41,959 nt of DNA from NCBI GenBank assembly GCA_045538835.1, contig JAZQEF010000020.1, positions 1 through 41,959 on the forward strand. Reading direction: 5' to 3'. Positions within the stretch are counted from its first letter, which is position 1, and every line of letters begins with the position of its first letter. The DNA is from RGIG6165 sp045538835. GTDB taxonomy: Bacteria > Bacillota > Clostridia > Oscillospirales > Feifaniaceae. A model generated the notes under the pieces. The model saw nothing but the letters and a program-made list of their open reading frames with translations, did no database searches and was not told where the DNA came from. Of the stretch, positions 16,487 through 24,363 are shown piece after piece. Made by a program: the position numbers and the translations under genes.

Positions 16487-17503
16487 TCAGATTTCGCGAT
16501 CAATAGCGTTAGCAACTACCTTAAGTTTGCTCATAAGTTCGCCGAACTCGTTAAAGTCAAGACTCTGATCACCGTCAGATACGGCTTTCTTGGGAGTGGG
16601 GTGAACTTCGATTATAAGACCGTCAGCGCCTGCCGCAACCGCAGCCTTTGCCATTGAGGGAACATAGATATTCTTACCTGTGCCGTGTGACGGATCAACA
16701 ATTATGGGAAGATGTGTTTTGCTCTTGAGAACGGGAACTGCTGAAAGGTCAAGCGTATTTCTTGTAGCCGTTTCATAAGTTCTTATGCCGCGTTCGCAGA
16801 GCATAACTTCTTCATTACCCTCAGCCATAATATATTCGGCAGCATTAAGCCATTCGTCAATAGTGGATGAAAGACCTCTCTTGAGAAGAACGGGCTTGTG
16901 CAGACGGCCGACTTCACGCAGTAGTGAGAAGTTCTGCATATTTCTTGCGCCGATTTGAATAATGTCAAGATAATCGTAAGCCGCTTCAAGACTGCGCTCG
17001 TTTATAACTTCGGTTACCATAAGAAGACCCGCTTCTTTTTTTGCGTTATACATCAGTTTAAGACCGTCAACTTCAAGTCCCTGGAAAGAATAGGGCGAAG
17101 TACGGGGTTTATATGCGCCGCCGCGAAGAAATGCTGCACCTGCACTCTTTACATATTTAGCGGCTTCTGTGATCATATCCTGATTTTCAACAGCGCAGGG
17201 ACCTGCCATAATAACTATCTTCTTGCCGCCGATCTCAACGCCGTTATCAAACTTTATAACTGTCGGTTCGGGGTGGAAGGATTTGTTTGCAAGTTTATAA
17301 CTTTCGGAAATGTGTGTGACTTTTTCAACACCTTCCATTACTTCGAAAGGATAGTCTACGATCTTGGTCTTATCACCTATAAGACCGATGATAGTCGTTT
17401 CGTCACCTGTTACTACGTGTGTGCCGAGTCCTTTTAACTCAATAACACTGCATATCTGATTGATGCTCTCCTGTGAGGCACCGGGTTTCATTATAATTAC
17501 CAT
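16487..17503 (-). CDS. aroF: DAHP synthase, type I-beta (copy 2)
   Basis: A 338-residue paralogue of the downstream gene, aligning by eye without gaps and with the same catalytic motifs (MAGPCAVEN, RGGAYKPRTSPYSFQG, QIGARNMQNF, IIVDPSHGTG). The N-terminal ferredoxin-like domain differs at many positions, for example VVTGDETTIIGLIGD in place of LSTGEERTIIGVIGD. The ATG at 17503 overlaps the 3' end of pheA by 7 nt. Many silent differences show the duplication is not very recent and that both copies stay under selection. Confidence 0.95.
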   Translation of the reverse strand: MVIIMKPGASQESINQICSVIELKGLGTHVVTGDETTIIGLIGDKTKIVDYPFEVMEGVEKVTHISESYKLANKSFHPEPTVIKFDNGVEIGGKKIVIMAGPCAVENQDMITEAAKYVKSAGAAFLRGGAYKPRTSPYSFQGLEVDGLKLMYNAKKEAGLLMVTEVINERSLEAAYDYLDIIQIGARNMQNFSLLREVGRLHKPVLLKRGLSSTIDEWLNAAEYIMAEGNEEVMLCERGIRTYETATRNTLDLSAVPVLKSKTHLPIIVDPSHGTGKNIYVPSMAKAAVAAGADGLIIEVHPTPKKAVSDGDQSLDFNEFGELMSKLKVVANAIDREI

Positions 17504-18642
17504 GATGTTTGCTCCTTAACTTTGTAATTTCCAAGTACTTTAAGTTCATTTAACTCGCTTTCAAGCTGTAAAAGCAGTGCCAGTACATTGTGCTCATCAA
17601 GCCTGCCGCAGAAATCGAGATAAAAAGAATATTTGAATCTCTCATTTGGTATGGGACGTGATTCAAGTTTGTTAATGTTAAGACCGAGATCTTTAAAAGT
17701 GTCAAGTACACGGGAGAGTGTACCGCTTTCGTGATCTACGGTGAATTTTATGCTTATCGTGTCAGCATCTTCGGATATAAACGGACTCTTTGTTACCACT
17801 ATAAATCGGGTGGTATTTGACTGTTCGTCACATACATCTGAGTCTATTATCTTGAGATCGTATTCTTCTGCGGCCCATCTGTTACACAGAGCGGCGCAGG
17901 TATTATCATTACTGTCAGTTACATATTTTGCAGCGCCTGCGGTATTCTGGAAAGGCTCAGCAAAAAAATCATGCTTTTCAAGATATTCTTTGCACTGTGC
18001 AAGTGACTGAACATGGGAGTATACCTTTTTAACGGTAGACATATCGGCGTTTTCTGTACATGCAAGGCAATATTTTATCTCAAGCGTCAGCGCACTGCTG
18101 ATAAAGAGGTCATACTGCGAAAGTAGGTCGTACACTTCTCTTATCGAGCCTGCTGTGGAATTCTCGATAGGGAGAACACCTGCTGAGGCATTTCCACATG
18201 AAACTTCACGGAAGACATCGGAGAATTTCGCAACACCGTACATATCAGATGTTTTTGAAAACTCTTTTGCCGCAAGATTACTCCATGAACCTATGTCACC
18301 GTAATAACATACCTTTTCTTTAGGGATAGGTGTGCAATTTGAAAAGGGCGAAACGCTTTTGGGGTGAGCGCCGCCCGTAATATAGGCTGAGTACTGCTTT
18401 TCTCTTGACAGAAGCATCAGTGAAGAAAAAAATGACTTTCCCTTTGTGGTGAGATCGGCAGGCATAGCCTGAGCGACTCTGTCAAGTATGGCACGCTCTC
18501 TGTCTGCCCGGAAAATGGGCGCAAAAGTGCTTATCTTGGTAGCAGCGACTCTGTCAGCGAGCGACATACGTTTTATAAAAAGCTCGGTAAGCTGTTTATC
18601 TGTTTGATCTATTTCCTGTCTTATCTGGTCGAGTGTTTCCAA
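17497..18642 (-). CDS. pheA: Bifunctional chorismate mutase / prephenate dehydratase
   Basis: A 381-residue P-protein. Residues about 1-90 are an AroQ-type chorismate mutase (LDQIRQEIDQTDKQLTELF, RMSLADRVAATK, DRERAILDRV). Residues about 110-285 are prephenate dehydratase, with VCYYGDIGSWSNLAAKEF, GVLPIENSTAGSIREV and the TRFIVVTKS motif. Residues about 295-375 are an ACT domain with the phenylalanine-binding ESRP motif. It supplies phenylpyruvate, and its mutase half supplies prephenate to TyrA. It starts 6 nt after aroC. Confidence 0.95.
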   Translation of the reverse strand: METLDQIRQEIDQTDKQLTELFIKRMSLADRVAATKISTFAPIFRADRERAILDRVAQAMPADLTTKGKSFFSSLMLLSREKQYSAYITGGAHPKSVSPFSNCTPIPKEKVCYYGDIGSWSNLAAKEFSKTSDMYGVAKFSDVFREVSCGNASAGVLPIENSTAGSIREVYDLLSQYDLFISSALTLEIKYCLACTENADMSTVKKVYSHVQSLAQCKEYLEKHDFFAEPFQNTAGAAKYVTDSNDNTCAALCNRWAAEEYDLKIIDSDVCDEQSNTTRFIVVTKSPFISEDADTISIKFTVDHESGTLSRVLDTFKDLGLNINKLESRPIPNERFKYSFYLDFCGRLDEHNVLALLLQLESELNELKVLGNYKVKEQTSW

Positions 18643-18648
18643 TTTTGT

Positions 18649-19749
18649 TTACTCCTTGCCGTAGCCGTTTTTTAAAAGCATCATATCGAGAAATGCAATG
18701 GCTGCTGCCGCTTCAACTACGGGAACCGCGCGGGGAACGATACAGGGATCGTGTCTGCCGCCGACTGTGATGTCGGTTTCTGTACCCGTCTTGAGATTGA
18801 CCGTTTTCTGAGGACGGCCGATTGAAGCAGTCGGTTTGATTGCTGTTTTGAATATCACGGGCATACCCGAAGTAATACCTCCGAGAATACCGCCGTTATT
18901 ATTTAAACGGGTAGCAATCTCACCGTTTTCGTCTATGCAGAATTCATCATTTGCCTGACTGCCGAACATTGCTGACATCGAAAATCCGCTTCCGAATTCA
19001 AGACCTTTGACTGCGGGTATACCGAATACTATCTGTGAAAGCACGCTTTCCACACCGCTGAACATGGGTGAGCCAAGTCCTGCGGGAAGACCGAGCACTG
19101 CACATTCAATAGTACCGCCCACCGAGTCTGCACTCATACGGGCTTTGGAGATAAGTTCGGTCATCTGCTCTGCGGAATTTTCGCTGATAACAGGGAATGC
19201 CTTTTCTGCAAGCAGGTCTGCAGTTTCGAGTGTTATATGCACCTTGTCAAAGGGAGTGTCTTTGATCTCGCCGATAGATGAAATGTGGGATATTATGTGT
19301 ATCTCATACTGCTCAAGCGCAAGTTTACAGAGCGCGCCTGCAAATACCAGAGGCGCAGTGAGTCTGCCTGAAAAGTGACCGCCGCCTCGTACATCGTGAT
19401 TATTGTTATATCTGATAAATGCCGTAAAATCTGCATGTGACGGACGGGGATTTGTGCGCAGACCTTCATAGTCCGAGGAGCGCTGGTTTGTATTTCTTAT
19501 TATTGCTGTTATAGGCGCACCCGTTGTATGACCGTCAAACACACCGCTGAGAACTTCAAATTCATCCGCTTCTTTTCTTGCGGTGGAAAATACACCCGAT
19601 GAGGGGGCGCGTCTTGCCATTTCTGATTTGATAAACTCTTCATCAAACGTGATGCCTGCGGGGAATCCGTCTATTGTAACGCCTATTGCATTTCCGTGAG
19701 ATTCACCGAAGATAGATATTTTACAGCAAGTGCCGAATGTAGAACCCAT
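18649..19749 (-). CDS. aroC: Chorismate synthase
   Basis: A 366-residue FMN-dependent enzyme converting EPSP to chorismate, the last common step. Visible motifs are FGESHGNAIGVTIDGFPAG, ARRAPSSG, EFEVLSGVFDGHTTGAPI, RPSHADF and DVRGGGHFSGRLTAP; the C-terminal KPTASIGRPQKT and GGRHDPCIVPRAVPVVEAAAA segments are complete. The length is typical. It lies 18 nt after aroB with a GGAG-containing site upstream. Confidence 0.96.
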   Translation of the reverse strand: MGSTFGTCCKISIFGESHGNAIGVTIDGFPAGITFDEEFIKSEMARRAPSSGVFSTARKEADEFEVLSGVFDGHTTGAPITAIIRNTNQRSSDYEGLRTNPRPSHADFTAFIRYNNNHDVRGGGHFSGRLTAPLVFAGALCKLALEQYEIHIISHISSIGEIKDTPFDKVHITLETADLLAEKAFPVISENSAEQMTELISKARMSADSVGGTIECAVLGLPAGLGSPMFSGVESVLSQIVFGIPAVKGLEFGSGFSMSAMFGSQANDEFCIDENGEIATRLNNNGGILGGITSGMPVIFKTAIKPTASIGRPQKTVNLKTGTETDITVGGRHDPCIVPRAVPVVEAAAAIAFLDMMLLKNGYGKE

Positions 19750-19767
19750 ATACTAACTCCTTTACCG

Positions 19768-20820
19768 TTATATGACCTCTGCAAGTAACTTTTCGAGAGA
19801 GTCAAAATCTGTCTGGTGCAGAAAAGCACCGCCTATATCACTAAGCAAAACAAGTTTTATACCGCTTGAATTTGCCTTTTTGTCGTTTTTCAGTGCTCCG
19901 AATATTTCTGTTGCTGAATAAGGGGGAACAGTCGGCAGACCGTATGCTTCAAATGCATTTTTTGCGAGATCTGCAAGCCCTTTTTTTGTAAGACCGAGCA
20001 CTTCGCCTATTTTGCAGGCGATGACTGTGCCTATTGCAACGCCCTGACCGTGTGAATGTGTGCTGTAGCCGCCGAGTTTTTCGATGGCATGTCCGAAAGT
20101 GTGACCGAGATTTAAAATGCCTCTTATACCGCTGTCAAGTTCATCAGCCTGAACTATGGTACTTTTAAAGTGGACACAGCGAGTTATCATTTCTGTAACA
20201 TCAAGCTGCTTCTTGGATATCAGATCAAACATATCCTTGTCCGAGAGAAGTGCAGTTTTGATAACTTCTGCCATACCGTCGGAGAATGTTTCTTTTTTCA
20301 GCGTTGATAAAAGTTCAGTATCAATAAGAACGGATTTAGGTTGATAAAATGCACCTATTAAGTTCTTGCCGCAGGGTAGATCATAACCCGTTTTGCCGCC
20401 GACGGAAGAGTCGACATCCGAAAGAAGTGTGGTCGGAATCTGTATAAAGGGAATACCTCTGAGATATGTTGCCGCTGCAAAGCCGCACATATCACCCGTT
20501 ACGCCGCCGCCCAAAGCGATAAGCGTATCTTCTCTTGTGAATTCATTTTCACAGAGAAAATCGTATATCGAATTGATGGTTGAAAAGTTTTTTGACGCTT
20601 CGCCTGCAGGAAATACAAAGGTGAATACTTTGTATGCCGACAACGCTTCTTTAAGTCGATCCGCATAAAGAGGGGCAACATTGCTGTCAGTGATGATGGC
20701 AACTTTTTTGCCTTTTATAAAATGTCCGATATATGTGTTTGCATTCTCAAGCAAACCTTTGCCGATAGTTATATCATAACTATTGTTTTTCTTTGCTGTT
20801 TCGCAGGTAACTCTGTTCAT
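19768..20820 (-). CDS. aroB: 3-dehydroquinate synthase
   Basis: A 350-residue NAD- and metal-dependent cyclase making 3-dehydroquinate from DAHP. It shows the FPAGEASK motif, ALGGGVTGDMCGFAA, RGIPFIQIPTTLLSDVDSSVGGKT, KNLIGAFYQP, and the metal ligands in ILNLGHTFGHAIE and THSHGQGVAIG. It is the first gene of the aromatic operon. ATG 20820 follows an AGAGGA site, with a promoter about 35 nt further up. No dehydroquinate dehydratase (aroD or aroQ) gene follows, so the next pathway step must be encoded elsewhere. Confidence 0.96.
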   Translation of the reverse strand: MNRVTCETAKKNNSYDITIGKGLLENANTYIGHFIKGKKVAIITDSNVAPLYADRLKEALSAYKVFTFVFPAGEASKNFSTINSIYDFLCENEFTREDTLIALGGGVTGDMCGFAAATYLRGIPFIQIPTTLLSDVDSSVGGKTGYDLPCGKNLIGAFYQPKSVLIDTELLSTLKKETFSDGMAEVIKTALLSDKDMFDLISKKQLDVTEMITRCVHFKSTIVQADELDSGIRGILNLGHTFGHAIEKLGGYSTHSHGQGVAIGTVIACKIGEVLGLTKKGLADLAKNAFEAYGLPTVPPYSATEIFGALKNDKKANSSGIKLVLLSDIGGAFLHQTDFDSLEKLLAEVI

Positions 20821-20854
20821 AATTCCTCTTTAATAGTAAAAAATAATATATAAC

Positions 20855-20883
20855 AGTATATACCAATTAAATATTCGAATCAA
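20855..20883 (-). promoter_or_regulatory. Promoter of the aromatic amino acid operon
   Basis: On the minus strand TTGATT (20878-20883) and TATACT (20855-20860) are separated by 17 nt. The predicted leader is only about 25-30 nt, which leaves no room for a T-box or attenuator, so control of this operon is more likely enzymatic through the ACT and ferredoxin-like domains. Confidence 0.6.
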
Positions 20884-20915
20884 TAAATAATTAAGCATAT
20901 TACAAAAATTACCTA

Positions 20916-20944
20916 TTTACAGAACGAATGTTCTGTTTTATAAT
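20916..20944 (+). promoter_or_regulatory. LexA-regulated promoter of dinB
   Basis: TTTACA (20916-20921) and TATAAT (20939-20944) with a 17-nt spacer. A perfect palindrome ACAGAAC-GAAT-GTTCTGT (20919-20936) fills the spacer and contains GAAC-N4-GTTC, the core of the Gram-positive LexA box. A repressor bound here would block RNA polymerase directly. Only about 12 nt separate the likely transcription start from the GTG start codon. Confidence 0.85.
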
Positions 20945-20962
20945 GGTGTTGAGGTGAAAAAA

Positions 20963-22180
20963 GTGGATAGGAGCATACTGCACTGTGATTTGAATAATTT
21001 CTATGCATCTGTAGAAAAACTGTATCATCCCGAACTTGCAGGAAAGGCGGTAGCGGTGGCAGGCAGGGCAGAAGAGAGAAAGGGCATAGTTCTTGCGAAA
21101 AGCGAAGAGGCAAAAAAATGCGGTGTAAAGACAGGGGATACTATATGGGAGGCAAGGCTAAAATGTCCCGATATCACGGTATTGCCGCCGAATTTTGAAA
21201 GATATCAGAAATACTCGCTTCTGGTGCGAAGGATATATGAACGATATACCGATCTGGTAGAGTCATTCGGGCCGGATGAATGTTGGCTTGATGTCAGTGG
21301 TTCGGACATACCCGGAGAAGACATAGCACAGTCAATCCGACGGGATGTGAAAAGCGAACTCGGACTTACTGTATCAGTAGGGGTTTCTTTCAATAAGGTG
21401 TTTGCAAAACTCGGCAGCGATATGAAAAAGCCCGATGCAGTGACCGTCATAAGCCGTGAAAATTACAAAAATAAGGTTTGGACGCTTCCTGTGGAAGAAC
21501 TTCTTTTTGTGGGACGGGCAACTAAAAGAAAACTCCATGAAATGGGGATATTTACCATAGGAAATCTTGCACTTGCAAACGAAAATCTGCTCGTAAATAA
21601 ATTCGGAAAAAACGGACTTCTTCTGAGTCGCTATGCGAGAGGTGAAGATACATCAGGTGTGTGTCACGCGACCTATTCGCCGCCGCCCAAATCCATAGGA
21701 AACAGCAGAACTTTCCCAAAAGATCTTTCTACTGAAAGTGAGATAGCAGAGGCGATAACAATGGCTGCTGAAAAGGTGGGAAAACGGCTTCGTGAAAAAG
21801 GGCTCTATGCAGGAGGAGTGTCTATATCGATAAAGGATAACGAGCGTATAACAAGACAGTTTGATGAGGCAATAGAACTTACTGAAAGCAGCGAATTCAT
21901 CACTTGTAAGGCGATGGAGATGTTTTTGAAAAACTGTCGGGATATAACACTTGTCAGGGCAGTCGGGGTAAGACTTTACGCTCTTTCAAACACTCCTTAT
22001 TCCGAACAACTTGATTTTGAAGGTTTTATCTATCGCAGCGAAAGAGAAATGCGGTGTGAAAGGGCATATGATGCCCTCAAAGACCGTTTTGGGAAAGAGG
22101 CGGTAACAAGGGGCATCATACTTGGTAAAAATATTTTTGAAGGTGCATGCGCGGCACAGTTTGGAAGGATACCGAGATGA
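20963..22180 (+). CDS. dinB: DNA polymerase IV (Y family)
   Basis: A 405-residue Y-family translesion polymerase. The N terminus has ILHCDLNNFYASVE with the first catalytic Asp and the steric gate region; SFGPDECWLDVSG has the second acidic pair, and VSVGVSFNKVFAKLGSDMKKP is the conserved palm motif. Helix-hairpin-helix and little-finger regions follow to the usual length. It bypasses DNA damage at the cost of accuracy. GTG 20963 is chosen because GAGGTG (20951-20956) lies 6 nt before it; an in-frame GTG at 20954 overlaps that site. A LexA-type box in the promoter predicts SOS induction. Confidence 0.93.
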   Translation: MDRSILHCDLNNFYASVEKLYHPELAGKAVAVAGRAEERKGIVLAKSEEAKKCGVKTGDTIWEARLKCPDITVLPPNFERYQKYSLLVRRIYERYTDLVESFGPDECWLDVSGSDIPGEDIAQSIRRDVKSELGLTVSVGVSFNKVFAKLGSDMKKPDAVTVISRENYKNKVWTLPVEELLFVGRATKRKLHEMGIFTIGNLALANENLLVNKFGKNGLLLSRYARGEDTSGVCHATYSPPPKSIGNSRTFPKDLSTESEIAEAITMAAEKVGKRLREKGLYAGGVSISIKDNERITRQFDEAIELTESSEFITCKAMEMFLKNCRDITLVRAVGVRLYALSNTPYSEQLDFEGFIYRSEREMRCERAYDALKDRFGKEAVTRGIILGKNIFEGACAAQFGRIPR

Positions 22181-22196
22181 ATTTTTGCGCAGGCTA

Positions 22197-22225
22197 TTGA
22201 CTTGAACTCTAAATTGAGTTACAAT
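22197..22225 (+). promoter_or_regulatory. Promoter of tRNA-Thr
   Basis: TTGACT (22197-22202), a 17-nt spacer and TACAAT (22220-22225), 16 nt before the tRNA. Confidence 0.75.
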
Positions 22226-22240
22226 GGACAAGCATTAAAT

Positions 22241-22317
22241 GCTGATGTAGCTCAGTCGGTAGAGCGCATCCTTGGTAAGGATGAGGTTCACGGGTTCGAT
22301 TCCCGTCATCAGCTCCA
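22241..22317 (+). tRNA. tRNA-Thr (anticodon GGT)
   Basis: Acceptor GCTGATG pairs with CATCAGC, D arm GCTCAGTCGGTAGAGC, anticodon stem CATCC/GGATG with loop TTGGTAA (GGT), T loop TTCGATT, and an encoded CCA. Confidence 0.96.
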
Positions 22318-22352
22318 AATAAAAAGTGAGAAGCGCAGAGTTTCCCGTACAA

Positions 22353-22386
22353 AAAACGGATGGTCAATTGACCATCCGTTTTTATT
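22353..22386. terminator. Terminator between tRNA-Thr and the convergent membrane protein gene
   Basis: AAAACGGATGGTCAA pairs with TTGACCATCCGTTTT, with a T run on the plus strand and an A run giving a T run on the minus strand. It can end both the tRNA and the minus-strand gene, whose stop codon lies in it. Confidence 0.85.
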
Positions 22387-23236
22387 CTTTTATAAGACCT
22401 GTAGTGGCATCGATTTTTGTTGTTACGGCAAGATCTCCTTTGCCGTATTCATATGTTTTTAAAGAAATCGTATTTTCTTCTGAATTATAACCTGTTTCAT
22501 AGACATAATGTATACCGTCTGTCAAAACTTCAAGAGTACCTATATATGTGGGATATTCGGGATAAGATGCATAAATAAGACTTGTCACTTCATCAGGGAT
22601 GCCAATGTCAGACAGATAAATGTAGTCAAAGTCCTGCGGTTCGCCGATATCTGCGCTGCGTCCTATAGATTCGAGATATACATCAGCATATATTTCTTCA
22701 ATATCACTAAGAATGTCAGCATCATCGGGGGATACGGTAAGTATTCTTGAGACATATTTTTCGGGGAAGAGTGCTCTTACCGAGTCGGCGTAATTCTCGC
22801 CCTCCTGCGGATATTCAATGCTAAAGAAATTGTATGTTTCCGTACCGCTTATCCTGTATTTGAGAACGGCCGGCAGAATGACGGCATCGCTTGTTCTTAC
22901 CAAATTACTGTTTTTGAATTCGTATTCGCCGTACTGTGTCAGAGCGTATACGGTAAGTATTTCTCCGTCGTTTTCCGTACCGAGTACGAGGTGTCCCTCT
23001 CCGTTTGTTTCGCCGCCGACACGCTTGTTGCTGTCAAAAATCGCGCGAGAAACTATTCTGTCCAAAGTATCATCGGCAACATAGATTATTTCAGAACCGT
23101 CAGCGCCGCCGAAAAGAGAAAAGTTATCGTTGTCATTGAGCGTCGCATATATAAACATCGATACCAGCAGTACAAAAATCAGCACTGCGATAAGCACGGT
23201 CTTACGTTTTTCTGCATTATTTGTATTCGTATTCAT
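22382..23236 (-). CDS. Membrane-anchored protein of unknown function
   Basis: A 284-residue protein with a short Asn/Thr-rich cytoplasmic start, one hydrophobic segment (about residues 12-32) and a long extracytoplasmic domain rich in Asp, Glu and Tyr. I recognise no family. The domain mixes beta-strand-like stretches (EGHLVLGTENDGEILTVYALT, YIGTLEVLTDGIHYVYETGYN) and acidic loops, and contains no cysteine or recognisable catalytic motif. ATG 23236 is chosen over the upstream frame opening because AAGGAGGT lies just before it. It is transcribed alone from a promoter at 23261-23288. Confidence 0.72.
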   Translation of the reverse strand: MNTNTNNAEKRKTVLIAVLIFVLLVSMFIYATLNDNDNFSLFGGADGSEIIYVADDTLDRIVSRAIFDSNKRVGGETNGEGHLVLGTENDGEILTVYALTQYGEYEFKNSNLVRTSDAVILPAVLKYRISGTETYNFFSIEYPQEGENYADSVRALFPEKYVSRILTVSPDDADILSDIEEIYADVYLESIGRSADIGEPQDFDYIYLSDIGIPDEVTSLIYASYPEYPTYIGTLEVLTDGIHYVYETGYNSEENTISLKTYEYGKGDLAVTTKIDATTGLIKE

Positions 23237-23260
23237 AGATACCTCCTTATGCAAATATTT

Positions 23261-23288
23261 ATTCTACACCATTCGCAGAAAAAGTCAA
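23261..23288 (-). promoter_or_regulatory. Promoter of the membrane-anchored protein gene
   Basis: On the minus strand TTGACT (23283-23288) and TAGAAT (23261-23266) are separated by 16 nt, 25 nt before the start codon. Confidence 0.6.
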
Positions 23289-23309
23289 TCAAAGAAGAAT
23301 GAATACAAA

Positions 23310-23347
23310 TGTAAAGCGCCTAACCTTTACAAGCGCAAAGCCTTGCA
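23310..23347. repeat. Small intergenic inverted and dispersed repeats
   Basis: TGTAAAG and CTTTACA (23310-23331) form a 7-bp hairpin with an 8-nt loop. Next to it, GCAAAGCCTTGCA (23335-23347) is identical to 9895-9907 inside the tRNA-Leu cassette. No gene is seen in this 130-base stretch beyond promoter and terminator elements. Confidence 0.45.
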
Positions 23348-23369
23348 ACAGGCTGTTTTAACAAAATAA

Positions 23370-23402
23370 AAGCGGAGTAGGTGTTTTTTCACCTATTCCG
23401 CT
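23370..23402 (-). terminator. Terminator of the ferredoxin gene
   Basis: On the minus strand GCGGAATAGGTG pairs with CACCTACTCCGC with one mismatch, followed by TTTTATTTT. The ferredoxin stop codon (23393) is inside the stem. Confidence 0.8.
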
Positions 23403-23581
23403 ACAATTGCGCCCGTGGGACAGAAATCCACAGCGTCAAGCGCCGCATTTTCAAGATTTTTCGGAAGTTCAGATTCTGTTGCCTCAGCTTTATCATCGCT
23501 GTTGAATTTGAAAATTTCGGGATAGGTGTTAACACACATTCCGCAACTGATACATACTTCTTTATCAACTATAGCTTTCAT
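23393..23581 (-). CDS. Mono-cluster [4Fe-4S] ferredoxin
   Basis: A 62-residue ferredoxin with exactly four cysteines: Cys10, Cys13 and Cys16 in CISCGMC, and Cys54 in CPTGAI. These are the four ligands of one [4Fe-4S] cluster, as in Thermotoga-type single-cluster ferredoxins. The two extra cysteines that form a disulfide in many relatives are missing; the first is Tyr20 (NTYP in place of xTCP). It is acidic, as expected for an electron carrier. Its start overlaps the upstream membrane-anchored gene by 17 nt, implying coupled expression, though no functional link is evident. It could donate to or accept from the [FeFe] hydrogenase further along. Confidence 0.92.
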   Translation of the reverse strand: MKAIVDKEVCISCGMCVNTYPEIFKFNSDDKAEATESELPKNLENAALDAVDFCPTGAIVAE

Positions 23582-24143
23582 AAATTTTTTCCTCGTATGA
23601 TTTGTAAATATTATATAACTCCGTTATTTCTTCAGGAGTGTATATTTCTAAAAGTCTTTTATTTGCACTTTCAAAATCAGGTTTCTTTTCTTTGAGAAGA
23701 TTTGTAAAATACTTAATGTCCTGCGCTGACATTTTGGGCAAATACTTTCTCAGTATTTTTGTTTTTTCTGTAAAAGGTATACTTTTTATTACCTCTTTCG
23801 GAGAGGGACGCAGTTTCTTTTCTGTATTTACAGTAACATTTTCAATATCTGTGCCTTCGCCTACTTCTATGTTGTATGTTGTAGTTTCTTCTGTTTTTTC
23901 GGTTTCTGTAGGCGTATCATTTTCTGTGATATCATAAGATGCTTCAGTCTCATCGGCACTTATGCTTTTTTCGGGTACTATATTTTCAGAGAAAGAAACA
24001 CCGTTATAATTTGGTTTTGTCGGTTTGAAATCAATCTGTGAAGCCTTACTGTCAACAATAATTACCGCCACAATGGCAGCTACACAAAAAGATGCCAGAC
24101 AAACCGAGATGAACATTATTATTTTGTGTATCTTTTCATTCAT
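23565..24143 (-). CDS. Membrane-anchored Thr/Glu-rich protein of unknown function
   Basis: A 192-residue protein with one N-terminal membrane segment (about residues 8-31), a low-complexity region rich in Glu and Thr (about 50-105), and a charged C-terminal part (about 115-190) predicted to be mainly helical, with KMSAQDIKYFTNLLKEKKPDF and YTPEEITELYNIYKSYEEKI. I recognise no family. The layout, tether-spacer-helical domain, fits a surface or sensor-like protein. ATG 24143 follows GAGGTG; a weaker start exists four codons upstream. Its end overlaps the ferredoxin gene. Confidence 0.72.
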   Translation of the reverse strand: MNEKIHKIIMFISVCLASFCVAAIVAVIIVDSKASQIDFKPTKPNYNGVSFSENIVPEKSISADETEASYDITENDTPTETEKTEETTTYNIEVGEGTDIENVTVNTEKKLRPSPKEVIKSIPFTEKTKILRKYLPKMSAQDIKYFTNLLKEKKPDFESANKRLLEIYTPEEITELYNIYKSYEEKIYESYS

Positions 24144-24247
24144 AAAACACCTCAAAGAAATGTGCTGTAAATACTTTTTCCGATTTATAACGATTTATAC
24201 TTGACTTTTTGAAAATGTTTTAGTAAGATAATAAAGCAATTAAATAC

Positions 24248-24323
24248 AGGGGTATAGCTCAGCCGGTAGAGCAGCGGTCTCCAAAACCGCGTGCCGAGGG
24301 TTCGATCCCTTCTGCCCCTGCCA
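24248..24323 (+). tRNA. tRNA-Trp (anticodon CCA)
   Basis: Acceptor AGGGGTA pairs with TGCCCCT, D arm GCTCAGCCGGTAGAGC, anticodon stem GCGGT/ACCGC with loop CTCCAAA (CCA), T loop TTCGATC, and an encoded CCA after discriminator G. Confidence 0.95.
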
Positions 24324-24324
24324 A
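24303..24324 (+). repeat. tRNA-Trp 3' end, first copy of a 22-nt direct repeat
   Basis: The last 21 nt of tRNA-Trp plus one A are repeated exactly at 24445-24466, 142 bp downstream in the same orientation. Confidence 0.9.
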
Positions 24325-24328
24325 TAAA

Positions 24329-24363
24329 TAAAGCACACCCCACGGTGTGCTTTGTTTTTTTGT
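24329..24363 (+). terminator. Terminator of tRNA-Trp
   Basis: AAAGCACACC pairs with GGTGTGCTTT around a CCAC loop, followed by a T run. Confidence 0.88.

Noticed and set aside
20821..20854. T-box or transcription attenuator before aroB.
   Set aside because: The distance from the likely transcription start to ATG is about 30 nt, too short for such a leader, and no T-box sequence is present.
22318..22352. A third tRNA 3'-end cassette downstream of tRNA-Thr.
   Set aside because: Only TTCCCGT is shared with the tRNA T arm; there is no copy of the acceptor strand.
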